Source: Bdellovibrionales bacterium
GTDB lineage: Bacteria; Bdellovibrionota; Bdellovibrionia; Bdellovibrionales; UBA1609
Direction of reading: 5' to 3'
Length of the DNA: 7,126 nt
Assembly (NCBI GenBank): GCA_027451425.1
Contig: DAIDJH010000091.1
Span: 1-7,126 of the forward strand
Below are positions 1-6,518 of the stretch, one piece after another (within the stretch, counting starts at the first letter, position 1; each line of letters starts with the position of its first letter). The notes below the pieces were generated by a model. That model saw nothing but the letters and a program-made list of their open reading frames with translations, was not told where the DNA came from and did not search any database. The translations under genes were made by a program, and so were the position numbers.

Positions 1-585
1 GTGTGGGTTCATCCGCGGACCGTACGTATTAAAAATACGAACGAGGCCGTGTTTAGTTTTTTTCTTCCAATTGTGCGTGAATATGAGCGCCTCGCCGAAT
101 CGCTTCGATTCGTCATAGCACGAACGAACACCGAAGCTGTTCACCCGCCCCCAATAGGTCTCGGGTTGCGGACTCACCTCTGGATCTCCGTAAACTTCGC
201 TAGTTGAGGCAAAAATAACTCGCGCGCCCTGGCCGTGTTTTACAAGCGAGTCGGCAAATTCAAGCGCGTTGTTTAAACCGATAGTATTCACCCACAAGGT
301 CGAGAATGCCATCTCTTGGTAGAGCGGCGGAGAAGCCGGCGAGGCAAAATGAAATACGTGACTTATGTTTTTCAGCCACTCTTTGGGAATTTTTTCTTGC
401 CACTCCCACGGCTCTACGACATCGGCTTCAATAGTAAAAACACCGTCAACGTTCGAACGCAAGCCGGTAGAAAAATTGTCGACCGCCACTACCGGCAGTT
501 TTTTTTCAAGCAACTTTCGGCACAAGTGCGAACCGATGAAGCCCGCTCCGCCAGTAACAATCGCACCAGTTATGGGTGTGTTCAT
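1..585 (-). CDS. UDP-glucuronate decarboxylase (UDP-xylose synthase family), 3' end cut off by window edge
   Basis: This is an extended short-chain dehydrogenase/reductase of the NAD-dependent epimerase/dehydratase family. Its closest resemblance is to UDP-glucuronate decarboxylase, the cytoplasmic enzyme that makes UDP-xylose from UDP-glucuronate. The first 195 residues are visible; the family is usually about 310-330, so roughly the last third is missing. Seen: the Rossmann NAD motif GGAGFIG (12-18), HFASPASPP (79-87), the STSEVYGDP motif (127-135) whose Glu is characteristic of decarboxylases, the catalytic Tyr157 and Lys161 in CYDESK, and RIFNTYGPRM (183-192) just before the edge. The segment PETYWGRVNSFGVRSCYDE (141-159) is typical of this subfamily rather than of RmlB or GalE. 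The ATG overlaps the stop of the upstream ligase gene (ATGA). A GAGG Shine-Dalgarno at 591-594 lies 5 nt upstream, which supports the start. It is probably co-transcribed with the ligase and supplies a nucleotide sugar for the same glycan. A related sugar epimerase/dehydratase is the main alternative. Confidence 0.88.
   Translation of the reverse strand, partial: MNTPITGAIVTGGAGFIGSHLCRKLLEKKLPVVAVDNFSTGLRSNVDGVFTIEADVVEPWEWQEKIPKEWLKNISHVFHFASPASPPLYQEMAFSTLWVNTIGLNNALEFADSLVKHGQGARVIFASTSEVYGDPEVSPQPETYWGRVNSFGVRSCYDESKRFGEALIFTHNWKKKTKHGLVRIFNTYGPRMNPH
582..585 (-). other. ATGA stop/start overlap coupling the ligase and decarboxylase genes
   Basis: The TGA stop of the ligase gene (582-584) and the ATG of the decarboxylase (583-585) share the tetranucleotide ATGA on the minus strand. 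With the GAGG site at 591-594 inside the ligase coding end, this is the classic arrangement for translational coupling by re-initiation. It shows that the two genes form one transcription unit. Confidence 0.85.
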
Positions 586-1895
586 GCGGGCCTCGCTTCG
601 CCGGTGCTTTGACGCGATTTACGCAAAAGATCTTGCGCCAGAACAAATGCCCAGCCAAGAATCAAAACGTGCATGTTTTTGGCATCAAAAAATGTCGCTT
701 GAGTGAGCCCGCCAAAATGAAAAAAAATCTGCGCGCCAAGGCTGCCAAGAGCCAAGGAGTGCGCGAAACTACCCGGCGGCGATTCGACAAAAAGCCGCCA
801 TGTGCGCCAGAAAAAATATCCGCAAATCCACAGCCATAGAAGAGAGCCGAACATCCCGCACCCGGCCAATACCTCGAGAAAATTATTATGCGCATTGCCG
901 GCAAACGCCGGATGACCCAAAACTTTTAAATTATATTCGGGAGTGTAGTAATAGTTGTAGCCATAGCCAACACCAAACCACGGGTGATCTTCAAACATGC
1001 GTAAATTGACGTGCCACACTTGAAATCGCTGCGCGACTGAAACCTGACCCTGTGGTTCATGTATTATGCTCTTCAGTCTCATCCGGATGCCCGAAGAAAA
1101 AATCGATAAAGCCACGATCAATGCCACAATGCCGGCGGCGACTTTAATCCCCAACTTTTTTCGATGAAGAAACGCGACGAATACAAACGCAAACATCGCT
1201 CCTAACCACGCTCCACGAGTGAACGTAAAAACAAGACCGAGAGTGAGCCAAATGAAAATCGCGAGCAACCATCGGCGTTTTTTATTCGGGAGGTTTGCCG
1301 CCAAATAAAATGCATAGGCGTAGCAGGCGATTTGCCCGAGACAATAGGAGAACGACATGGTGTTCGAGAAAAAACCACGAGCTCGCCAGACCGTGAGATG
1401 GCCGTACACATCAGGCGGAATATCATAAGCCGGACGAAAGAAAAAACCGATATTGAACAGCGACTGTGCAATTCCAAACAAGACCGCGACCGAATAACAG
1501 ATGAACAAAATCCAGAAGGCGTTGGGCAGTGCCACATCATTTTCGGAATCACCGGCCGAGAAATTGGGGTTGGCCACAACCCAGGCCGCCAACGCGTACA
1601 GAAGCGGAATCCATCGCTGTTGCCCAACCACATCGATGCGATATTTAAGCGGCAGATGCGGGCTCGTGAACGCACCAACGGCGACAATCGCCAGCATCAG
1701 TAAAAATGACCACTCGATTTTCGCGTGACCGACATCCAGTCGACGCACGGGCACAGGCGACTTTTGCCGGCGAAACACCCAATAGATGATGACAAAAGCG
1801 GCAAAACCGTAGCCGAATGCTTCCATCCCCGCCATTGTCGTGGCGAGGCTCACACAGTAGAGAATGAAAAACACCGAAAGGATGCGTTTAAACAT
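582..1895 (-). CDS. O-antigen ligase/polymerase family membrane protein (Wzy_C type)
   Basis: This is a 437-residue polytopic inner-membrane protein with about ten or more hydrophobic segments. It fits the Wzy_C family, whose members either polymerise repeat units (Wzy) or ligate glycan to lipid A-core (WaaL) on the periplasmic face. Visible family marks are the segment FTFTRGAWLGA (223-233), matching the usual T-x-S/T-R-G-A-W helix, then the loop motif HPWFGVGYGYN (304-314), then GNAHNNFLEVLAGCGMFGSLL (333-353, matching aHNxxLxxxxexGxxG), and more helices to the C-terminus. A large hydrophilic loop at about 268-335 carries these residues, as expected for the periplasmic catalytic loop. Sequence alone does not separate Wzy from WaaL or from protein O-glycan ligases. 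It is the first gene of the minus-strand unit, with the decarboxylase overlapping its stop by 4 nt. No good Shine-Dalgarno precedes the ATG at 1895, but the hydrophobic start MFKRILSVFFILY suits a first membrane helix. Confidence 0.87.
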   Translation of the reverse strand: MFKRILSVFFILYCVSLATTMAGMEAFGYGFAAFVIIYWVFRRQKSPVPVRRLDVGHAKIEWSFLLMLAIVAVGAFTSPHLPLKYRIDVVGQQRWIPLLYALAAWVVANPNFSAGDSENDVALPNAFWILFICYSVAVLFGIAQSLFNIGFFFRPAYDIPPDVYGHLTVWRARGFFSNTMSFSYCLGQIACYAYAFYLAANLPNKKRRWLLAIFIWLTLGLVFTFTRGAWLGAMFAFVFVAFLHRKKLGIKVAAGIVALIVALSIFSSGIRMRLKSIIHEPQGQVSVAQRFQVWHVNLRMFEDHPWFGVGYGYNYYYTPEYNLKVLGHPAFAGNAHNNFLEVLAGCGMFGSLLWLWICGYFFWRTWRLFVESPPGSFAHSLALGSLGAQIFFHFGGLTQATFFDAKNMHVLILGWAFVLAQDLLRKSRQSTGEARPA

Positions 1896-1974
1896 TGGCT
1901 TTAGAGCCTATATGATATTCGCCGTTCGCACAATCAGTTGACTCACCAACCAGGCGCGACGACGATGGCACCAG
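1896..1974. promoter_or_regulatory. Divergent intergenic region between the ligase and wecE-like genes
   Basis: This 79-bp spacer lies between two genes that diverge, so it must hold, or lie next to, the start signals for both units. On the plus strand, TATGAT at 1911-1916 matches the sigma-70 -10 consensus at five of six positions. TTTAAA at 1887-1892 is a partial -35 match with an 18-bp spacer, which would place transcript starts near 1923 and give a leader of about 50 nt. A TTGACT at 1938-1943 is a good -35 by itself, but it has only a poor -10 (GACGAT) and would start almost on the ATG. For the minus strand I see only weak candidates. A short inverted repeat, GGCT-ttag-AGCC (1897-1908), sits 1 nt before the ligase ATG. 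Neither start codon has a convincing Shine-Dalgarno. The promoter assignment is inference. Confidence 0.4.
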
Positions 1975-3096
1975 ATGATTCCGTTTAACTCTCCCACGAT
2001 GGTTGGGCATGAACTTGAGTACGTGCGCGAAGTTTTGGGCTCCGCAAAGTGGTGCGGGGACGGACCGTTCACCCACCGTTGCGAGAAGTGGCTCGAACAG
2101 CATTTTGGCGCGAAGCGCGTTTTGCTGACGACATCGTGTACCGACGCTCTCGAAATGTCGGCCCTGCTGACTGACATCCAACCTGGCGACGAAGTGATCG
2201 TGCCGTCGTTTACCTTTGTCTCATCCATCAACGCTTTTGTGCTGCGTGGAGCACGGCCGATATTTGTCGACGTTCGTGCCGATACGGTGAACATCGACGA
2301 AAAGCTGATCGAGAAAAAAATTACTCCCCGAACAAAAGCCATCGTGGTCGTCCATTATGCGGGAGTGGCGTGCGCCATGGACGAAGTTTCACGAATTGCG
2401 CATCGTCATGGCATTACCGTAATCGAAGACAATGCGCACGGTTTGTTCGCGTCTTATCGCGGAGCGCGCCTCGGCACGCTGGCGCGCATGTCGACTTTGA
2501 GTTTTCATGAAACAAAAAACATCTCTTGCGGTGAAGGCGGTGCCTTAATTCTGAACGACGAGCGCGACATCGAGCGCGCCGAAGTGCTGCGCGAAAAAGG
2601 CACCAATCGCCGCAGGTTCATGCGCGGCCAAGTTGACAAATACACATGGGTCGACGTCGGATCGAGCTTTTTGCCCTCGGACGTTAATGCCGCCATACTC
2701 CTCGCTCAACTTGAAAAGCATGACTCCATTCAAACCCGACGGCATGAAATCTGGCGCGAATACGCTGACGGGATCGCGAAGTGGTGCGCCCACCATGACG
2801 TCAAACAACCGACAATCCCCGCCGGGTGCGAACACTCGGCGCATATGTACTACTTAATCGCGCCCAGTCTCGACTTTCGCTCGCGGTTCATGGCCCATTT
2901 GAAAAATCACGGTGTCGCAACGGCCTTTCATTATCAGTCGTTGCATTTATCGGATATGGGTCGACGCTATGGCGGACGCGAAGGCGATTGCCCAGTGACC
3001 GAAAAAATGAGCGACAGCCTGGTTCGTTTACCCATGTGGAATGGTTTAACTCGCGAGCAGGTTGCGAATGTCATTGCCGCAGTAAATAGTTTTTAA
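1975..3096 (+). CDS. wecE: dTDP-4-amino-4,6-dideoxygalactose transaminase (WecE/RffA type)
   Basis: This is a PLP-dependent sugar aminotransferase of the DegT/DnrJ/EryC1 family. It transfers an amino group from glutamate to C4 of dTDP-4-keto-6-deoxyglucose, giving dTDP-Fuc4N, a precursor of enterobacterial common antigen and of some O-antigens. The 373 residues closely match the length (about 376) and recalled sequence of E. coli WecE throughout. Examples are the N-terminus MIPFNSP, the segment WCGDGPFT (26-33), LTTSCTDALEM (51-61), DIQPGDEVIVPSFTFVS (67-83), VHYAGVAC (126-133), EDNAHG (151-156), SFHETKN (176-182) with the PLP-binding Lys181, EKGTNR (207-212) and GQVDKYTW (218-225). Asp152 is placed to contact the PLP ring nitrogen. 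The conserved MIPFN start fixes the ATG at 1975 despite the lack of a clear Shine-Dalgarno. A glycosyltransferase follows after 20 bp, probably in the same transcript. The substrate is inferred from family resemblance; RmlA and RmlB, which would supply it, are not in the window. Confidence 0.92.
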   Translation: MIPFNSPTMVGHELEYVREVLGSAKWCGDGPFTHRCEKWLEQHFGAKRVLLTTSCTDALEMSALLTDIQPGDEVIVPSFTFVSSINAFVLRGARPIFVDVRADTVNIDEKLIEKKITPRTKAIVVVHYAGVACAMDEVSRIAHRHGITVIEDNAHGLFASYRGARLGTLARMSTLSFHETKNISCGEGGALILNDERDIERAEVLREKGTNRRRFMRGQVDKYTWVDVGSSFLPSDVNAAILLAQLEKHDSIQTRRHEIWREYADGIAKWCAHHDVKQPTIPAGCEHSAHMYYLIAPSLDFRSRFMAHLKNHGVATAFHYQSLHLSDMGRRYGGREGDCPVTEKMSDSLVRLPMWNGLTREQVANVIAAVNSF

Positions 3097-3116
3097 GCGG
3101 AGTTTGCCAAAATAAA

Positions 3117-4277
3117 ATGTCAAAACCCATCGCCGCTCACTTTGTACAGGACTACCTCATCGCCACAACACAATGGATATACGGCCAAATCCGCGCGAAC
3201 GCCGAATTCACCCCCATTGTACTCGCTCGACATAAAGTAAATCCCGAAGCATTCCCCGTTGATAAACTTTACTCTATGGATGAACTACCCGCTTGGCAGC
3301 GCGCACTCGATGAACTTCACTTTCGCACGCGAGGTTATAGTCGGTTTTTCGCTCAACGCCTGCAAAAACCGTCGCTCATTCACGCGCATTTTGGCCACAT
3401 CGGATTCAAGGCACTGGGGCTCGCTCGCCGATTCAATATACCGCTCATCACAAGTTTTTACGGATACGACGTTTCAGCCTTGGGGCGAAATCCTCGTTAC
3501 CGCAAACGGTACGCTCAACTTTTTGCCGAGGGGAATTTATTTTTAGCCGAAGGCCCACATCTCGCGAAGTCACTTGCGGAGCTCGGTTGCCCGCGCGAAA
3601 AAATTCGCGTGTTTCATTTGGGTGTCGACCTGATCCCAATCGATGATCGTATTTACACTACGCGCGCGGCGGACATAGGCACGCGCGTGCTCTTTGCCGC
3701 GACATTCACCGAAAAAAAGGGATGGGCCGATGCACTTCGCGCCTTCGCGCGCGCTTCACGGCAGGTGCAAATGCGCTTGCGGCTAATCGGCGGCGGCGAA
3801 GACGAAGATCTCGTCACAAAGGCGATCCGCGAATTGGGAATCGAGTCGCTCGTCGATCGCTCAGGTTACGTCACGCACGACGAACTATTGCGCGAAATGA
3901 TGGCGAGCGATATTTTTCTTCAGCCGAGTCGAACTGCCGCCAACGGTAATACTGAAGGTGGCGCTCCCGTCACGCTGATAGACGCGCAATCGGTAAAGCT
4001 CGCCATTTGCGCCACCTCGCATGCGGATATTCCCGAAGTCGCTCCTCACGGAGTTTCTTCTTTGCTGTCACCCGAAGGTGATGTCGAACTATTAAGTGAA
4101 AATTTGTTGCGCCTGGCCCGTGACCCACAGTTGCGCCGCCAGTTCGGCGAAAATGGCCGCGCTCGCATTGAAGCCGAATATAATTGGTCTATACAAGGTC
4201 CACGTTTGGCGACAATTTACAAATCGTGCCTTACCGATCCGTCATCGAACAGTATGAAAATTTATGACATGGAGTAG
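3117..4277 (+). CDS. Glycosyltransferase family 4 (GT-B fold), WcaL/AmsK-like
   Basis: This is a cytoplasmic or membrane-associated retaining glycosyltransferase of 386 residues that should add a sugar from a nucleotide donor to a lipid-linked glycan. The N-terminal acceptor half contains IHAHFGHIG (88-96) and TSFYGYDVS (112-120), features shared with WcaL/AmsK/CpsK-type enzymes of colanic acid and related exopolysaccharides. The C-terminal GT4 donor domain shows LFAATFTEKKG (192-202) with the phosphate-contacting Lys pair, LRLIGGGED (221-229), and the block TEGGAPVTLIDAQS (279-292). In that block Glu280 is followed at residue 289 by Asp where relatives usually have Glu. This is a conservative change at the donor-binding acidic pair. 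SHADIPEV (301-308) follows as usual. The gene starts 20 bp after the wecE-like gene; the nearest Shine-Dalgarno-like stretch (GCGGAG, 3097-3102) is 14 nt from the ATG, which is far. Donor and acceptor sugars cannot be read from the sequence; Fuc4N or xylose are possible given the neighbours. Confidence 0.88.
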   Translation: MSKPIAAHFVQDYLIATTQWIYGQIRANAEFTPIVLARHKVNPEAFPVDKLYSMDELPAWQRALDELHFRTRGYSRFFAQRLQKPSLIHAHFGHIGFKALGLARRFNIPLITSFYGYDVSALGRNPRYRKRYAQLFAEGNLFLAEGPHLAKSLAELGCPREKIRVFHLGVDLIPIDDRIYTTRAADIGTRVLFAATFTEKKGWADALRAFARASRQVQMRLRLIGGGEDEDLVTKAIRELGIESLVDRSGYVTHDELLREMMASDIFLQPSRTAANGNTEGGAPVTLIDAQSVKLAICATSHADIPEVAPHGVSSLLSPEGDVELLSENLLRLARDPQLRRQFGENGRARIEAEYNWSIQGPRLATIYKSCLTDPSSNSMKIYDME

Positions 4278-4369
4278 TTGATACTGTACAAAACGTCCGA
4301 TCGCGACCATAACCGATCGAGGCTGCAGTGCATGGGGCCCGTCGGCTGTGACGACTGAAAGGAGTCACT
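4278..4369 (+). promoter_or_regulatory. Intergenic region with probable promoter for the two-component operon
   Basis: These 92 bp separate the glycosyltransferase stop from the response-regulator start. A candidate sigma-70 promoter is TGTACA (4285-4290) and CATAAC (4308-4313), each matching four of six consensus positions with a 17-bp spacer. A better lone -35, TTGATA at 4278-4283, has no -10 at a suitable distance. The heptamer CCGATCG occurs twice, at 4297-4303 and 4313-4319, with start-to-start spacing of 16 bp, overlapping the candidate -10. This could be an operator, but CGATCG is frequent in this half of the window, so the claim is weak. I see no intrinsic terminator (GC stem plus T run) for the preceding gene, so read-through from the polysaccharide operon is possible. 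Confidence 0.4.
4358..4364 (+). promoter_or_regulatory. Strong Shine-Dalgarno site for the response regulator
   Basis: AAAGGAG lies 5 nt before the ATG at 4370. It is the best ribosome binding site in the window and settles the start of the response regulator. By contrast, the ligase and wecE-like genes have no recognisable site. Confidence 0.8.
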
Positions 4370-5047
4370 ATGCGTGTATTAGTAATTGAAGACGAAATCA
4401 AAACCGCACAATCCCTCCAACAGGGGCTCATAGAAGCGGGCTTCGCTGTTGATGTGGCAAACGACGGCGATGATGGTTTGAACCGAGCTGATCAATCCAA
4501 CTATGATGTTCTTATTTTGGATGTCATGTTACCGAAACGCGACGGCTGGTCGGTGATTACCGAACTTCGTAACCGCGGTAAACAAACCCTCACTTTGATG
4601 CTCACGGCTCGCGATCAAATCGACGATCGCGTAAAGGGTCTTGATTTAGGGGCCGACGCCTACCTCATAAAGCCATTTGCTTTTCCGGAACTGGTGGCAC
4701 AAGTTAAATCGCTGTTGCGTCGGGGTACACAGAGATCTCAAGAAGATCTTCACGTTGCCGATTTGCAAATCAATTTTTATCAGCGTCGCGTGCTTCGCCA
4801 GGGGCGTCCGGTCGATTTGACTCCTAAGGAATTTACTATCCTCGGCCTTCTTGCCAGACGAAAAGGCGAAATCATTTCACGCTCAGTTCTGGCTGAACAG
4901 GTTTGGGGGATCAATTTTGAAAGCGAAACCAATGTCGTTGACGTTCATATGCGACGCCTTCGTTCGAAAATCGACGATCCCTTTAATTCAAAATTGATTC
5001 ACACCGTTCGCGGCATGGGCTACGTCCTGCGTGATCCCGCAAACTAA
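4370..5047 (+). CDS. OmpR/PhoB-family response regulator, CusR-like
   Basis: This is a 225-residue DNA-binding response regulator. The receiver domain (about 1-118) has the acidic pair Glu7/Asp8, the phospho-acceptor Asp51 in LILDVMLP, the switch Thr79 in MLTARD, and Lys101 in LIKPFAF. The winged-helix effector domain (about 127-222) shows LTPKEFTILGLLARRKGEIISR (149-170), VWGINFESETNVVDVHM (178-194) and the recognition-to-wing segment HTVRGMGYVLR (211-221). The overall sequence follows CusR/PcoR/CopR, the copper/silver response regulators (LLRRG linker, FESETNVVDV, KLIHTVRGMGY). One departure is GADAYL at 94-99 where GADDYL is usual; this position is not catalytic. It is followed after 7 bp by its kinase gene. 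No cus/cop/czc efflux genes are in the window, so the metal role is inferred from family resemblance only and the regulon is unknown. Confidence 0.93.
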   Translation: MRVLVIEDEIKTAQSLQQGLIEAGFAVDVANDGDDGLNRADQSNYDVLILDVMLPKRDGWSVITELRNRGKQTLTLMLTARDQIDDRVKGLDLGADAYLIKPFAFPELVAQVKSLLRRGTQRSQEDLHVADLQINFYQRRVLRQGRPVDLTPKEFTILGLLARRKGEIISRSVLAEQVWGINFESETNVVDVHMRRLRSKIDDPFNSKLIHTVRGMGYVLRDPAN

Positions 5048-5054
5048 AGGCAAA

Positions 5055-6518
5055 ATGCGAGCTAAACCCTACTCCCTCGCATCACGCGTTCCATTTTGGT
5101 TCGCACTCAACCTTCTTATCGCCGGCACCATCATCGCCACAAGCGTGCACGCGGGCCTAAAGCGCTTCATGCTCGACGAAGCAAGGGTCGACTTAAACAA
5201 CCGAATTGAGGCCATGACCTTCGCGTTGCAAAAGTCAGGAGCTCTTGCGCGATTCAAGCCGCAACTCGAAAACGAATGGCAATCACGCGGCGGGGAACTG
5301 GTTTACGTTCGCGTGCTCGATTCACAGGGCCATGAAATGGTCTCATCTTCTACAATTAAAAGGGAGCACCTCACAGATCTTTTTTCAAATGAAAGAGCCA
5401 CGAAAAAGCCGGTCGTTCGCGAACTTCGTGGCAAAAGTTATTTGATTTATACGACTCATTTAAGGACCGAAGACCCTCAGCTTAATAAAACTACATTTGA
5501 ATTCGCCGCCGACATGACCCAGCACCAAAAATTGTTGGCGCGTTACTACAGACTTTTTTGGTTTGTATTTCTGTGCGGTGCCATTGTTTCAGTGATGTGG
5601 TCTTGGTACATCATTCGGTCGGCATTTTCTCCACTTCAAAATGTAATCGATCGGATTCGCCATTGGCAAACGGCACTCCACCAGCGGCGCTTGCCCTCAG
5701 AAAATTTACCGCAGGAATTGGTTGTCTTGATCGAAACGTTCAATCGTATGCTTGAAAAAATAGACGATGCCTTTGATCGACTCTCACGCTTTTCCGCTGA
5801 CATCGCTCACGAACTCAAAGCCCCCATCATGAATATTACCAGTTCGACGGAAATCAAATTGAGCCGAACTCGAACCACCGACGAATACCGGGACGCTCTT
5901 CATTCTAATCTTGAAGAGATGCGAAGAATTGTTGAAATTGTTGAAAGCCTGCTATTTGTCGCTCGCTCAGAATCACCCGATCGGTATCTTAAAATTGAAA
6001 ATTTGAATCTACGCGAAACGGTCGAAAAGCTCGTAGAATTTTATCAAGGGCTTGCCGACGAAAACGATGTACGACTAATCATTGATATCCGCGATGACTT
6101 TCAACTTTTTGGCGAACGGACATTGCTCGAAAGGGCCATTTCGAACTTACTTTCGAATGCGATTAAATATTCTCCCCCCAATGGACAAGTGACAATCCGC
6201 GCCCGCCAAACTGCGGACAAATTGATCGTTACGGTTTCCGACCAGGGCCGAGGGATTTTGCCCGACGATCTGCCGTTTGTGTTCGATCGCTTTTATAGAG
6301 GTCGTGTGGAACAGACCAAAGGTCCGGCTACTGGTCACGGGTTAGGTCTTACAATCGTGCAATCCATCATGCGCTTACACAAAGGGCAGGCGACAATATC
6401 GTCACAAGCCCAATCTGGCACAGCAGTATCTTTGGAATTCCCGTTAGAAATACAGCGAAAGTTTCGCGGCGGCACGGGTGTCGTTGAACACGCTCCCCAC
6501 TTCGGCGCCCAGACGTAA
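5055..6518 (+). CDS. Transmembrane sensor histidine kinase, CusS/heavy-metal-sensor-like
   Basis: This is a 487-residue inner-membrane sensor kinase paired with the preceding response regulator. Order of parts: first membrane helix about 12-34, periplasmic sensing region about 35-162, second helix about 163-188, HAMP linker to about 240, dimerisation/phospho-acceptor H-box FSADIAHELKAP with His252, then the ATP-binding domain. That domain has N-box SNLLSNAIKYSP (Asn368), G1 SDQGRGI (Asp396), F-box FDRFYRG and G2 GHGLGL (427-432). Layout and length match CusS (about 480). The H-box has Ala256 where the phosphatase Thr/Asn of the E-x-x-T/N motif normally sits. An in-frame GTG at 5031 would add eight residues but lies inside the regulator gene without a Shine-Dalgarno. 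The ATG at 5055 has AAAGG at 5046-5050 and is preferred. The last roughly 22 residues after SLEFPLE go beyond the usual family end and lie antisense to the convergent gene's 3' end. The signal is unknown; metal is a guess from the family. Confidence 0.92.
   Translation: MRAKPYSLASRVPFWFALNLLIAGTIIATSVHAGLKRFMLDEARVDLNNRIEAMTFALQKSGALARFKPQLENEWQSRGGELVYVRVLDSQGHEMVSSSTIKREHLTDLFSNERATKKPVVRELRGKSYLIYTTHLRTEDPQLNKTTFEFAADMTQHQKLLARYYRLFWFVFLCGAIVSVMWSWYIIRSAFSPLQNVIDRIRHWQTALHQRRLPSENLPQELVVLIETFNRMLEKIDDAFDRLSRFSADIAHELKAPIMNITSSTEIKLSRTRTTDEYRDALHSNLEEMRRIVEIVESLLFVARSESPDRYLKIENLNLRETVEKLVEFYQGLADENDVRLIIDIRDDFQLFGERTLLERAISNLLSNAIKYSPPNGQVTIRARQTADKLIVTVSDQGRGILPDDLPFVFDRFYRGRVEQTKGPATGHGLGLTIVQSIMRLHKGQATISSQAQSGTAVSLEFPLEIQRKFRGGTGVVEHAPHFGAQT

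Noticed and set aside
1..207. Plus-strand open frame at the left edge
   Set aside because: It lies antisense to the UDP-glucuronate decarboxylase, whose motifs are clear, and has no similarity I recognise.
1202..1687. 161-codon minus-strand open frame within the ligase gene
   Set aside because: It is the same strand in another frame of a gene with clear Wzy_C motifs, with low-complexity Arg/Ser/Pro content and no domain signature.
4298..4319. Hairpin from two CGATCG palindromes as a terminator after the glycosyltransferase
   Set aside because: The stem would be only 6 bp with a 10-nt loop, and no T run follows. It does not look like an intrinsic terminator.
5031..5054. GTG start for the histidine kinase, overlapping the response regulator end by 17 bp
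   Set aside because: No Shine-Dalgarno precedes the GTG. The ATG at 5055 has AAAGG just upstream, and the added residues do not resemble a kinase N-terminus.
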